35,136 nucleotides of DNA from Lachnospiraceae bacterium (lineage in GTDB: Bacteria; Bacillota_A; Clostridia; Lachnospirales; Lachnospiraceae): NCBI GenBank assembly GCA_017464645.1, contig JAFTZF010000043.1, positions 1-35,136 of the forward strand. The letters are read 5' to 3'. The notes under the pieces were generated by a model. It saw only the letters and a program-made list of their open reading frames with translations, was not told the DNA's origin and did not search any database. A program made the translations under genes and the position numbers. Shown here piece by piece: positions 7,807 to 16,126 of this stretch. The stretch's first letter is position 1. Every line of letters begins with the position of its first letter.

Positions 7807-7951
7807 GCTTTACTCGGTCCCTCTCTTCTGCACGTTTCGCATTATTGAAACGGTCGGTGGTTCCCACCAGATATCCGGTGATTCTGCGAATCCGATCAAA
7901 TTTTACGTTTTCTCCTACATTTCCTTCTACTGCAACAACTTTACCTGTCAT
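7790..7951 (-). CDS. Separate glycyl-radical domain of class III ribonucleotide reductase (53 aa)
   Basis: This small ORF encodes 53 residues. Its second half, RRITGYLVGTTDRFNNAKR followed by an acidic-basic stretch ending in RVKHG, matches the C-terminal radical loop of NrdD proteins (RRxCGYLG...FNxGKxxE...RVKH in E. coli). Gly26 in the TGY motif is the expected radical site. NrdD encoded just upstream ends before this segment, so this chain probably supplies it in trans. It has its own AAAGGAG ribosome binding site 7 nt before ATG 7951. It is 67 nt downstream of the nrdD stop, in a different frame, and overlaps nrdG by 17 nt. It is not a spare part like YfiD/GrcA, because the main subunit appears to have no copy. 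Confidence 0.85.
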   Translation of the reverse strand: MTGKVVAVEGNVGENVKFDRIRRITGYLVGTTDRFNNAKRAEERDRVKHGLGA

Positions 7952-8018
7952 TTGTCTTCTCCTTTCTCTTTTTCAAATTCGGTTTCTCTATGATCACAAG
8001 CCTCCAGGGCTCTTATTT

Positions 8019-10310
8019 TTAGTATCTGGGCATATCCGGGTAGCGCTTGCGCAGCTCACGCAGCTTCTCTACAGAGATGGACTCGCCTTCTCTTCTGCCG
8101 CAGCGGGGGCATACATCATCGATCACGCCTGTATAACCGCAAACCGGGTCTCTGTCTACCGGGTGGTTTACGGAGCCATAGCCGATACCTGCTTCCTTCA
8201 TGCAGCGGATCACGGACTCAAATGCTTCCGGATTCTTGGCAATATCGCCGTCCAGCTCTACATAGCTGATGTGGCCTGCATTGGTCAGTGCATGATAAGG
8301 TGCCTCTGTCTGGATCTTCTTGAAGGCCTGGATCGGATAGTAAACCGGCACATGGAAAGAGTTGGTGTAATAATCTCTGTCTGTGATTCCCGGAAGAATA
8401 CCGAAGCGCAGCTTATCAATGCGAACGAAGCGGCCGGATAAGCCTTCTGCCGGTGTTGCCAGCAATGTGAAGTTCAGGCCTGTCTTCTCAGACTCCTCGT
8501 TCATCTTCTTACGCATGTAGCCGATGATCTCCTGACCCAGTTTCTGGCTTTCTTCGCTTTCGCCATGGTGCTTGCCGGTCAAGGCCACCAGGGTTTCTGC
8601 CAGTCCGATAAAGCCTACGCTCAAGGTACCGTGCTTCAGCACTTCTGCAATGGAATCATCCATATCCAGATCATCGGAATCGATCCAGATACCCTGTCCC
8701 ATCAGGAAGGGATAGTTTCTGCACTTCTTGCCGCACTGAATCTTAAAACGGTGCATCAGCTGACGGCAGCAGAGTTCAATGCGCTTGTCCAGAATTGTAT
8801 AGAACGCATTCATATCGCCCTTTGCCATAATACCAATACGGGGCAGGTTGATGGATACGAAGCTTAAGTTACCGCGTCCGCAGGTCACTTCTCTGCTGGG
8901 ATCATGATGGTTACCCATAACACGGGTTCTGCAGCCCATGTAAGCAACCTCGGTGTTATAGTCACCCTCTTTGTAGTACTGCAGGTTGAAGGGCGCATCA
9001 ATAAAGCTGAAGTTGGGGAACAGCCGCTTTGCAGAGGTCCGAATCGCCTGACGGAACAGGTCGTAGTTGGGATCCTCGGGATTGTAGTTAATGCCCTCTT
9101 TCACCTTAAAGATCTGTACCGGGAAAATAGCGGTCTCGCCATTGCCCAGGCCTGCCTCGGTAACAGAAAGCAGGTTGCGGATCACCATGCGTCCCTCAGG
9201 TGAGTGGTCGGTTCCGTAGTTGATGGAACTGAAGGGAACCTGTGCTCCTGCACGGGAGTTCATGGTATTTAAGTTGTGGATCAGTGCTTCCATAGCCTGA
9301 TAGGTAGCACAGTCAGTCTCATTGTATGCCATCTCTACAGCGCACTCATGAGCCTTTAAGATCATCTCTCTGGAAGCGTGAGGTGCAGGCTGATCCTGCA
9401 GCCAGTCTGCCATCTTCTCGCCATAAGCCTCGGCTGTTCCGATAGAAATATCGGTTCCAATGGCTTTCTTCATCTCTGCCACACACTCTTCGGCTTTCTC
9501 TTCGGTTAAATCAAACTTGATCACCAGATATTTGTCCAGCGCCTTGTAGTATTCCTTGCGGAAGGTGCTGGCTACACCCTGTGCCATGGCATAGTCGAAG
9601 TTGGGTACGGACTGTCCGCCGTGCATCTCGTTCTGGTTTGCCTGGATCGCGATACAAGCCAGAGACGCATAGCTCTGAATGGATTTGGGCTCACGGATAT
9701 AGCCATGTCCTGTACAGAATCCATCCTTGAACAGTTTTATCAGATCGATCTGACAGCAGGTCTCTGTCAGCATATAGAAGTCTTTGTCATGAATATGTAT
9801 GTCACCATTGATATGAGCAGCTGCAATATCCTTGGGGAGGATATAGTTGTCCACGAAATAGTTGGCTCCCTCGGAACCGTATTTCAGCATGGTACCCATG
9901 GAGGTGTCTGCATCAATATTAGCATTCTCTCTCTTAATATCTGCGTCTGCTGCGCTGGTAAAGGTCAACTCCTGGTAAATCTTAACCAGGTCTGCTTCAG
10001 ATTTACGAACTTTGGTGTGCTCCGCACGATAAAGGATGTACGCCTTGGCTGTCTTTGCAAAACCAAAGGCGATCAGCTTCTCTTCCACAATATCCTGTAC
10101 CTGTTCTACGGTGGGAATCTCTCCCTTCGGAATCGCATCTACGATATCCGCGATCAACTGGTCAAACTGCAGCGGTGAAATAGCCTCTACCTGAGCAGCA
10201 ATATTGGCTTTCTGTACAGCATCGCGAATTTTCTGTACATTAAAAGGTACCGGCGTACCGTTTCTCTTTTTAATAATCTCCGGGCACAGGCCCAACGTCT
10301 GTTCACTCAT
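8019..10310 (-). CDS. nrdD: Class III anaerobic ribonucleoside-triphosphate reductase, large chain lacking the radical loop
   Basis: NrdD reduces ribonucleoside triphosphates to deoxy forms under anaerobic conditions. The 763-residue chain has an N-terminal ATP-cone (about 10-100, PEIIKKRNGTPVPFNVQKIR) for allosteric control and a ten-stranded barrel with MGCRTRV carrying a likely catalytic cysteine. A C-terminal zinc-binding segment follows (CGYTG at 724, CPRCG at 734-738). The first zinc cysteine of the family appears replaced by Asp721. The chain ends about 25 residues past the zinc site (MPRY), before the RRxCGY radical loop. That loop is in the small ORF at 7790-7951. NrdR boxes lie upstream. 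ATG 10310 has AGAAGGGG 6 nt before it. Confidence 0.93.
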   Translation of the reverse strand: MSEQTLGLCPEIIKKRNGTPVPFNVQKIRDAVQKANIAAQVEAISPLQFDQLIADIVDAIPKGEIPTVEQVQDIVEEKLIAFGFAKTAKAYILYRAEHTKVRKSEADLVKIYQELTFTSAADADIKRENANIDADTSMGTMLKYGSEGANYFVDNYILPKDIAAAHINGDIHIHDKDFYMLTETCCQIDLIKLFKDGFCTGHGYIREPKSIQSYASLACIAIQANQNEMHGGQSVPNFDYAMAQGVASTFRKEYYKALDKYLVIKFDLTEEKAEECVAEMKKAIGTDISIGTAEAYGEKMADWLQDQPAPHASREMILKAHECAVEMAYNETDCATYQAMEALIHNLNTMNSRAGAQVPFSSINYGTDHSPEGRMVIRNLLSVTEAGLGNGETAIFPVQIFKVKEGINYNPEDPNYDLFRQAIRTSAKRLFPNFSFIDAPFNLQYYKEGDYNTEVAYMGCRTRVMGNHHDPSREVTCGRGNLSFVSINLPRIGIMAKGDMNAFYTILDKRIELCCRQLMHRFKIQCGKKCRNYPFLMGQGIWIDSDDLDMDDSIAEVLKHGTLSVGFIGLAETLVALTGKHHGESEESQKLGQEIIGYMRKKMNEESEKTGLNFTLLATPAEGLSGRFVRIDKLRFGILPGITDRDYYTNSFHVPVYYPIQAFKKIQTEAPYHALTNAGHISYVELDGDIAKNPEAFESVIRCMKEAGIGYGSVNHPVDRDPVCGYTGVIDDVCPRCGRREGESISVEKLRELRKRYPDMPRY

Positions 10311-10316
10311 AAAAAT

Positions 10317-10386
10317 CCCCTTCTGTAAATACTAGATATTGTGTGTGTTTTTCTCAGCTACACCATATACAGTATCACAGAAGGGG
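10317..10386. repeat. Ten-bp inverted repeat flanking the NrdR boxes and covering the nrdD ribosome binding site
   Basis: CCCCTTCTGT (10317-10326) and ACAGAAGGGG (10377-10386) are perfect inverted copies 50 bp apart. On the nrdD strand the downstream arm is the ribosome binding site (AGAAGGGG). If transcription starts upstream of both arms, the upstream arm could pair with and hide it; if it starts inside, the repeat acts only at DNA level. Confidence 0.5.
10329..10375 (-). promoter_or_regulatory. Tandem NrdR boxes at the nrdD promoter
   Basis: Two 16-bp sites, 10329-10344 (ATACTAGATATTGTGT) and 10360-10375 (ACACCATATACAGTAT), resemble the NrdR consensus ACACWATATATWGTGT. They are 31 bp apart centre to centre, three helical turns, the spacing typical of NrdR pairs. 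The upstream box overlaps a possible -10 (TACTGT) 17 bp after a TTGCAA -35. NrdR represses ribonucleotide reductase genes when dATP is high. Confidence 0.75.
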
Positions 10387-10440
10387 TCCTATTGCAAGAC
10401 GTTTTTTTACTTTCTCTACACTTTTTTAAATACGCATCTT

Positions 10441-11814
10441 TTATAACGCCTGTTCTTTTCGATATTCCCGTAAAAGCCGACGAAACTTCCATACAAATAA
10501 GGACGTGGTAGTAGCCGCCGCAAGGGTGTCTGCCACCGGCTCTGCAAGAAACACTGCAAACACCTTATTTTCAAAAAAGCCCGGCAGAATATAGATCAGC
10601 GGAATCAGTACGAGAATCTTTCGGAACAGGGCCAGAAACAGGGAGATCTTCGCCTCTCCGATAGCCACAAAAGTCTGCTGGCAGGCGATCTGGGCACCCA
10701 TAGCAAAGGACATACCCATATAGATCTGAATGGCCCAGGATGCATAGGTAATCAGCTCCCCATCATTAGAAAACAGAGAGGGGAACAATCCCGGGGCTAT
10801 CCTTATGATTCCCCATACCGCCAGAGATGCGCACAGAGCACTGATAAAGAGCAGCCGAAAAGCCACCTTTACCCGATCCAGCTGCCTGGCTCCGAAATTG
10901 TAACTGATAATCGGCTGGGCACCCTGAGCCAGTCCCTGCAAAGGCAGGTTACACAGCTGCATACAGCTGGCTAAAATGGTCATGGAACCTACCGCAATAT
11001 CGCCTCCGTATTTCTGCAAAGAGGTATTAAAGCAGATATTCAAAAGACTCTCCGTGCTGGTCATGATAAAAGGCGACAATCCCAGGGCCAGCACCGGCAG
11101 AATCACTGATGCCTGCACACGCATATATTTCTTCCGGATCCGCAGAATGGTGTCCTTGCCAAATAAAAATTTCAGTACCCACACCGCCGAAACTGTCTGA
11201 GCCAGAATGGTGGCCAGGGCTGCCCCTTGTACTCCCATGTTAAATCCAAAGATGAAGATGGGATCCAATACAATATTGACAACTGCACCGATAACAGTGG
11301 TCAGCATACTGATCTTGGTAAATCCCTGGGTGGTAATAAAGGCATTAAGGCCCAGGGAAAACATAACCGAAACGGTACCCAGCACATAAATATTCAAGTA
11401 GTCCAAAGCATAGGTAATGGTATCTTCGCTGGCTCCGAACAGGTACAACAGATCCTCGCTGTACACCCGAAAGCCCACTGTCAGCACCAGGGCAAAGATC
11501 AGCAGCATGACAAAGCAGTTGCCCAGGATCTTTTCTGCACCTTCCTGGTCCTGCTGCCCCATTTTAATGGATGCCTGAGGCGCTCCGCCCATACCGATCA
11601 GACTGGAAAAAGCCGTGATCAGCATAAGTACCGGAAAACAAAGGCCAAGCCCTGTCAATGCCAGGGCTCCCTCTTCCGGAATATGACCGATATAGATCCG
11701 GTCCACAATATTATAAAGCATATTCACCACCTGGGCCGTGATGGTTGGAATGGCCAGCCTGATAAGCAGCCGTCCCACTCTCTCCGTCCCCAGTGGGTTC
11801 TTCTGTTCTTCCAT
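10441..11814 (-). CDS. MATE-family multidrug/cation efflux transporter
   Basis: This 457-residue membrane protein has about twelve hydrophobic segments. MATE family features include the opening RLLIRLAIPTITAQVVNMLYNIVDRIYIGH and the matching start of the second half near LCNLPLQGLAQGAQPIISYN. These transporters export drugs or metabolites using Na+ or H+ gradients; the substrate here is unknown. ATG 11814 has AAGGAAG 5 nt upstream. It follows the alcohol dehydrogenase gene by 47 nt on the same strand and is probably the last gene of a four-gene operon beginning at 14831. Confidence 0.92.
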   Translation of the reverse strand: MEEQKNPLGTERVGRLLIRLAIPTITAQVVNMLYNIVDRIYIGHIPEEGALALTGLGLCFPVLMLITAFSSLIGMGGAPQASIKMGQQDQEGAEKILGNCFVMLLIFALVLTVGFRVYSEDLLYLFGASEDTITYALDYLNIYVLGTVSVMFSLGLNAFITTQGFTKISMLTTVIGAVVNIVLDPIFIFGFNMGVQGAALATILAQTVSAVWVLKFLFGKDTILRIRKKYMRVQASVILPVLALGLSPFIMTSTESLLNICFNTSLQKYGGDIAVGSMTILASCMQLCNLPLQGLAQGAQPIISYNFGARQLDRVKVAFRLLFISALCASLAVWGIIRIAPGLFPSLFSNDGELITYASWAIQIYMGMSFAMGAQIACQQTFVAIGEAKISLFLALFRKILVLIPLIYILPGFFENKVFAVFLAEPVADTLAAATTTSLFVWKFRRLLREYRKEQAL

Positions 11815-11861
11815 AAACGCTTCCTTCTTTTCTTTATTCCTCTCAAAAAAGTACCTTTCAG

Positions 11862-13040
11862 CTACTGGGCCAGACGGTAAATCTTCTCCATATCCGCCTT
11901 GTCCAGCACCTTAAATCCGCCGATAGTGCGGGTATCCATAAAGCTGCACTTGTAAGCCAGCTCCTTGAACTGTTCTTCTGTCAGTGTATAGCCCAGTTCT
12001 CCAATAGTCACAGGCATCTTAATAGAGCGGAAGAAATCCTCCATAGCTTCAATACCGGCCAGAGCTGTCTCCTCGGGATTCTCTTTATTCTCAGCAAGGC
12101 CCATGACATTCACTGCAAATTTCACAAAGCGGGCCGCATCCTCTTTGTACACATAGCGGGCCCAGGCACCCCACACTGCAGAAAGTCCGGCTCCGTGTGC
12201 CACATCAAAGAGTCCGCCCAGCTCATGCTCCAGCTGATGGCAGGCCCAGTCACCCTTGCGGCCACAACCGGTCAGTCCGTTGTGGGAAAGGCTGCCTGCC
12301 CACATGATTTCTGAGCGGGCATCGTAATTCTCCGGGTCTGTCAACAGGATCTTTGCATTGTTCATCATAGTGCACAGCAGGCCCTCTGCTATGGAATCCA
12401 CCAGCTCCGTATCGGTCTCATGGGAGAAATACCGCTCCATGGTGTGCATCATAATGTCCACGCAGCCGCACATGGTCTGGTACTCCGGCAGTGTATAGGT
12501 CAGCTGCGGATTTAAGATTGCAAACTTGGGACGGCTTAAATTGCTCTTGGCACTGCGCTTCAGCCAGCCCTCTTCGTTGGTCACAACAGAGGAATCACTC
12601 ATCTCACTGCCTGTGGCAGCCATGGTCAGTACCACACCCAGAGGGGCACACGCGGACGGCTGGCGCTTTTTCAGATAGAAGTCCCACACGTCGCCTTCGT
12701 TGGCAATTCCGTAGGCGATTCCCTTTGCAGAATCAATGGTACTGCCGCCACCCACTGCCAGAACAAAGTCCACACCTTCTTTTTTGCATAAGTCAATGCC
12801 TTCGTAGACCTTGGACAGTCTGGGATTGGGAACTGCGCCGCCCAGCAGGACATAGTCGATGCCTTCTGCCCTCAGAGCTTCCTCCACTCTGAAAAGCAGG
12901 CCGGAGCGGATCACGCTTCCTCCGCCATAGTGAATCAGGACTTTTTTGGCTCCCTGATCCTTTACCAGCTTGCCCACCTGGCTTTCTGTATCTTTTCCGA
13001 ACACCACCCTGGTCGGTGTATAATACTCAAAATACTGCAT
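11862..13040 (-). CDS. Iron-containing alcohol dehydrogenase (BDH/YugJ type)
   Basis: This 392-residue enzyme of the group III alcohol dehydrogenases interconverts aldehydes and alcohols with NAD(P)H. It begins MQYFEYYTPTRVVFGKDTE, typical of butanol-dehydrogenase-like members. It has the nucleotide-binding GGGSTIDSAKGIA and the metal-ligand region: DIMMH, then HQLEHELGG and AHGAGL. Physiological substrate cannot be read from the sequence; fermentative aldehyde disposal is likely. AAAGGAGG lies 7 nt before ATG 13040. Upstream, the metallo-beta-lactamase-fold gene ends 19 nt away on the same strand, so co-transcription is likely. Confidence 0.93.
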   Translation of the reverse strand: MQYFEYYTPTRVVFGKDTESQVGKLVKDQGAKKVLIHYGGGSVIRSGLLFRVEEALRAEGIDYVLLGGAVPNPRLSKVYEGIDLCKKEGVDFVLAVGGGSTIDSAKGIAYGIANEGDVWDFYLKKRQPSACAPLGVVLTMAATGSEMSDSSVVTNEEGWLKRSAKSNLSRPKFAILNPQLTYTLPEYQTMCGCVDIMMHTMERYFSHETDTELVDSIAEGLLCTMMNNAKILLTDPENYDARSEIMWAGSLSHNGLTGCGRKGDWACHQLEHELGGLFDVAHGAGLSAVWGAWARYVYKEDAARFVKFAVNVMGLAENKENPEETALAGIEAMEDFFRSIKMPVTIGELGYTLTEEQFKELAYKCSFMDTRTIGGFKVLDKADMEKIYRLAQ

Positions 13041-13059
13041 AAGTCATCCTCCTTTATTC

Positions 13060-13866
13060 CTACAGTTTAAATATCTCCAGATCTTCCGGCACATACAGAT
13101 TTCCGGAAAACCATGGTTTTCCTTCTGCTATATACAATCCTTTGCGCCGGGACAGATTTTTATCCTCTGTGTGATAGAGAATCAGATTCTTCGCATGAAG
13201 CTCCTCTGCCATCTGACAGGCATCCTGCACGGTGGTATGATGCTTCTCATAGGGCCGGAACTGCTCTTTCTGGCTGTACAGGCAAAAGGCCTCGTGGAGC
13301 AGCCAGTCCGCCTCTTTTGCATATGCGTACTCGTGCTCCCGATAGGGCTCATCCCCAAGGAACGTAAGCTTCTTACCATTTTTCAGTTCCAGGGTAAATC
13401 CATACTGCTTGGCCTTGGTGGATCGGATATCAAAGAACTGCACCTGATACTCCAGCACCTCTTTCACATCTCCATCCTCCAGGGAATGTACAAAGATCCG
13501 CTCTCCAATGAGCTTTACAAACTTGTCCTGAACTGTCAGCCGCACAATAGTCAAAAACGGCTCCACCAGGTCGCTGTGGCAGTACAAGTGCAGATCCCCC
13601 TCGTAAGCCCCCTGACGGATATTCGCCCCGATCATGCGGATCATCCACACCATGCCCAGCAGGTGATCTGTGTGCTCATGGCTCAGGAAGATATGATGAA
13701 TGGATCCCATGGGAATCCCTGCCTTTTCCAGCTGCACCAGGATTCCGTTTCCGCCGCCGGCGTCCACCAGGAAATACTCTTTTCCGGTCTTTATGGCAAA
13801 GCAGGTATTGTAGCATTTGGTGGCATTGGCATTGCCTGTGCCTAAAATGATCAGCTGTTCCAGCAT
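13060..13866 (-). CDS. Metallo-beta-lactamase-fold hydrolase, RNase Z-like
   Basis: This 268-residue protein carries the HxHxDH metal motif at residues 63-68 (LSHEHTDHLLG) and an N-terminal strand region LGTGNANATKCYNTCFAI resembling RNase Z/arylsulfatase-type members. Later metal ligands may be the Asp in FLGDEPYREHE and the His in HHTTVQDA or ILYHTEDKN. The long flexible arm of true tRNase Z enzymes is not evident, so the substrate is unknown. The start overlaps the end of the upstream dehydrogenase gene by 16 nt, which suggests translational coupling; the Shine-Dalgarno sequence is weak. Confidence 0.8.
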   Translation of the reverse strand: MLEQLIILGTGNANATKCYNTCFAIKTGKEYFLVDAGGGNGILVQLEKAGIPMGSIHHIFLSHEHTDHLLGMVWMIRMIGANIRQGAYEGDLHLYCHSDLVEPFLTIVRLTVQDKFVKLIGERIFVHSLEDGDVKEVLEYQVQFFDIRSTKAKQYGFTLELKNGKKLTFLGDEPYREHEYAYAKEADWLLHEAFCLYSQKEQFRPYEKHHTTVQDACQMAEELHAKNLILYHTEDKNLSRRKGLYIAEGKPWFSGNLYVPEDLEIFKL

Positions 13867-14831
13867 AAGTTCACCACATTTCGTTTTTCGCCGGCCAGGA
13901 AGGCCTCCAGATTACCCACAGCCACGTCCATAAGCCGCTGACGGGCTTCTCTTGCCGCCCAGGCAATATGAGGCGTGATCAGGCAATTAGGCGCCTCCAG
14001 CAAAGGATTATCCGGCAGCGCCGGCTCCCTGGACAATACATCCAGAGCTGCGGCTCCTATCTTTCCTGTCCGCAGCGCATCTGCCAGATCCTGCTCTTCT
14101 ACCAGCGGTCCCCGAGCGGTATTGATCAGGAACACGCCGTCCTTCATCTTCGCAATGTTTTCTTTATTGATCATGCCTGTGGTCTCCGGGAACAGGGGAC
14201 AATGCAGAGAAATAATATCTGATTTTGCCAGCAGGCTGTCCAAATCCGTATATTTGCAGTGGTCTGTTTCCAGCTCCGGCCTTCTGGTGCGGCTATACAG
14301 CAACACCTCCATGCCGAAGGCCTGGGCAATGCGGGCCACCGCCTGTCCGATATTTCCAAAGCCGATGAGGCCCATGGTCTTTCCGTGCAATTCCACAATA
14401 GGATAATCCCAGAAACAAAAGTCCGGGCAGGTGCACCAGCGGCCTTCCTTTACGGCCCGGGCATGGTCGCCTGTGCGGGCACACAGCTCTAAAAGCAGTG
14501 CAAAGGTGTGCTGCGCCACTGTCTGGGTACTGTAATTGGGAATGTTGGTTACCGGAATGCCCCGCTTTGCGGTTGCTTCCAGATCAATAATATTATAACC
14601 GGTGGACAGAAGGCCAATATAGCGGATGCCCGGGCAAGCCGCCAGTATTTCCTCTGTGATCGGTACTTTATTGGTGATCACAATGGGGCTGCCCCCAATA
14701 TGGTGAATGACCTCTTCCTTGTCCGCAGAAGGTGCCAGACTGTATATGGTCAGCTCTCCCTGCTGCTCAAATCCTTCCCAGGATAAATCCCCGGGATTTT
14801 CCACTTGTCCATCTAATACTACTATTTTCAT
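13851..14831 (-). CDS. D-2-hydroxyacid dehydrogenase, hydroxypyruvate/glycerate type
   Basis: This 326-residue NAD(P)-dependent enzyme reduces 2-keto acids to D-2-hydroxy acids. The Rossmann motif GxGxxG is at 157-162 (GLIGFGNIGQAVA). INTARGPLVEEQDLADAL contains the catalytic Arg. The Glu lies in the VLSREPALPDNPLL region and the catalytic His in ITPHIAWAAREARQR. The HIAW ending and length fit glycerate/hydroxypyruvate reductases better than lactate dehydrogenases. AAAGGAG lies 7 nt before ATG 14831. It leads an apparent operon with the MBL-fold, alcohol dehydrogenase and MATE genes. Confidence 0.9.
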   Translation of the reverse strand: MKIVVLDGQVENPGDLSWEGFEQQGELTIYSLAPSADKEEVIHHIGGSPIVITNKVPITEEILAACPGIRYIGLLSTGYNIIDLEATAKRGIPVTNIPNYSTQTVAQHTFALLLELCARTGDHARAVKEGRWCTCPDFCFWDYPIVELHGKTMGLIGFGNIGQAVARIAQAFGMEVLLYSRTRRPELETDHCKYTDLDSLLAKSDIISLHCPLFPETTGMINKENIAKMKDGVFLINTARGPLVEEQDLADALRTGKIGAAALDVLSREPALPDNPLLEAPNCLITPHIAWAAREARQRLMDVAVGNLEAFLAGEKRNVVNLCWNS

Positions 14832-14881
14832 CGGATCTCTCCTTTCTCATTTTAAGGTATCACACCCGGCTGTTCTTTTCA

Positions 14882-14951
14882 AGAGAAAGCCGGCATCTCA
14901 TGGTTATTTCAAATGTTTCTTTTACCCTTTCGATACCGGCTCTTTCAAACT
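14882..14951 (-). repeat. Imperfect hairpin between amidase and dehydrogenase genes
   Basis: Arms of about 15 bases centred on GCCGGC (14882-14896) and on ACCGGC (14937-14951) pair with a few mismatches or G-U pairs around a long loop. It lies just after the amidase stop and could be a weak terminator, but no clean U-run follows it. Confidence 0.35.
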
Positions 14952-14954
14952 GTT

Positions 14955-15887
14955 TTAGGTGGTAATATAGGTGTTGTAACCCAGCTCACGCACCCGGCGC
15001 TCCATGTTGATGGCATTGGTCAGCAGAGCAAATGCTCCCACCTGCACTTTATAAAGACCATCTTCGTAGATCATAAAGGCGGGCAGACCGTCTGCCAGCA
15101 GCATCTGCAGCAGGTTCTCCGCATTCTCCCGATTGGAAAAAGCGCCCGCCTGCACCCGGTAGTAGATCCGTCCTTCATCTCCGGGCATTTCTTCCGGCAT
15201 GCCCTGCATGGGCGGCATCATCTGCCCCGGCCGCACCGGCATGGGTCTTACCGTATCCGGCTGCATTTCCATTCCCGGGGGCGGAGGTGTGGGCCGTGTA
15301 GTAGGCATATTCTGGGCAAACTGCATCATATTGCCGGAATTTGTACCCATACCGGACTGCTCCAGCGTCGTTGTGATTCCATCCGCGATCGCCTGGGCCA
15401 CCGCCTGGAAGCGGGAGTCCAGAAGTGCATTGTCTCTCTCACTGTCAATAAATCCTACCTCCAGCAGCAGGGCCGGCATCTGTGTGCTGTTGAGCACCAC
15501 CAGATTGGGCCGGATACTGACGCCTGCGTTGCGAAATCCCAGATCCTCCAGATTTGCATTGATGCGCTCCGCCATCTCTCTTTTAATGCCCGAATTATCG
15601 TAAATCAGTGTCTGTACACCTGTGTACTGTCCCGGATATTCCGCTGCATTGCGGTGGAAGGACACGAACAGATCTGCCCCTTCTTCATTGGCAATGGCTG
15701 CTTTCTGACCCACAGACTGGGTGGCATCTGTCGTTCTGGTATATACGATATCGTATCCGTCTTCCTGCAAAATCCGGCCTACTGCCATAGCCAGCCGCAG
15801 TGCATCATCACTTTCTCTTCTTCCCTGGTAAGTGGCCCCGGGGTTGGCACCGCCGTGGCCCGGATCTAAAACGATCTTTGTAGCCAT
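14955..15887 (-). CDS. N-acetylmuramoyl-L-alanine amidase (Amidase_3) with SPOR domain
   Basis: This 310-residue enzyme cleaves the bond between muramic acid and the stem peptide of peptidoglycan. The catalytic domain starts immediately: zinc ligands His11 (LDPGHGG), Glu25 (GRRESDD) and a His in SFHRNA, with a catalytic Glu in LLLEVGFIDSE. A Pro/Met-rich linker (about 185-230) leads to a C-terminal SPOR domain (YYRVQAGAFSNRENAENLL onward), which binds glycan strands stripped of stem peptides. There is no signal peptide, which is odd for a wall hydrolase; similar leaderless amidases occur in Clostridia and phages. GAGGAG lies 6 nt before ATG 15887. Confidence 0.92.
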   Translation of the reverse strand: MATKIVLDPGHGGANPGATYQGRRESDDALRLAMAVGRILQEDGYDIVYTRTTDATQSVGQKAAIANEEGADLFVSFHRNAAEYPGQYTGVQTLIYDNSGIKREMAERINANLEDLGFRNAGVSIRPNLVVLNSTQMPALLLEVGFIDSERDNALLDSRFQAVAQAIADGITTTLEQSGMGTNSGNMMQFAQNMPTTRPTPPPPGMEMQPDTVRPMPVRPGQMMPPMQGMPEEMPGDEGRIYYRVQAGAFSNRENAENLLQMLLADGLPAFMIYEDGLYKVQVGAFALLTNAINMERRVRELGYNTYITT

Positions 15888-16040
15888 ATAGAACTCCTCT
15901 TGAATTCATTCCTTATTATCCTATGCAGCTACAGGCAGTTTGGTTATTTTTTAATCCGGTGTCATGGAGGCCGGCATTTCTATTTGCAGTATACCCCACT
16001 TTTTCCCAGCCTTCCATCCCAAAAGATTGGCTCCGGCGCA

Positions 16041-16069
16041 TTGCAAAGAATCTTTTTGTGTGATATGGT
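16041..16069 (+). promoter_or_regulatory. Predicted promoter of the SDR-apbE operon
   Basis: A -35 TTGCAA (16041-16046) and a -10 TATGGT (16064-16069) are separated by 17 bp, 57 nt upstream of the SDR start. The rest of 15888-16126 shows no gene. Confidence 0.5.
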
Positions 16070-16126
16070 TAATGTATGGCAGCCTTTTCGGCCCATAAAA
16101 TTTTGTGTTTGAGGAGAAATCCTTTT

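Noticed and set aside
7790..8021. NrdD truncation explained as a simple frameshift
   Set aside because: The tail ORF is 67 nt downstream of the nrdD stop in a different frame and has its own AAAGGAG site and ATG, so a separate gene fits better than one slipped base.
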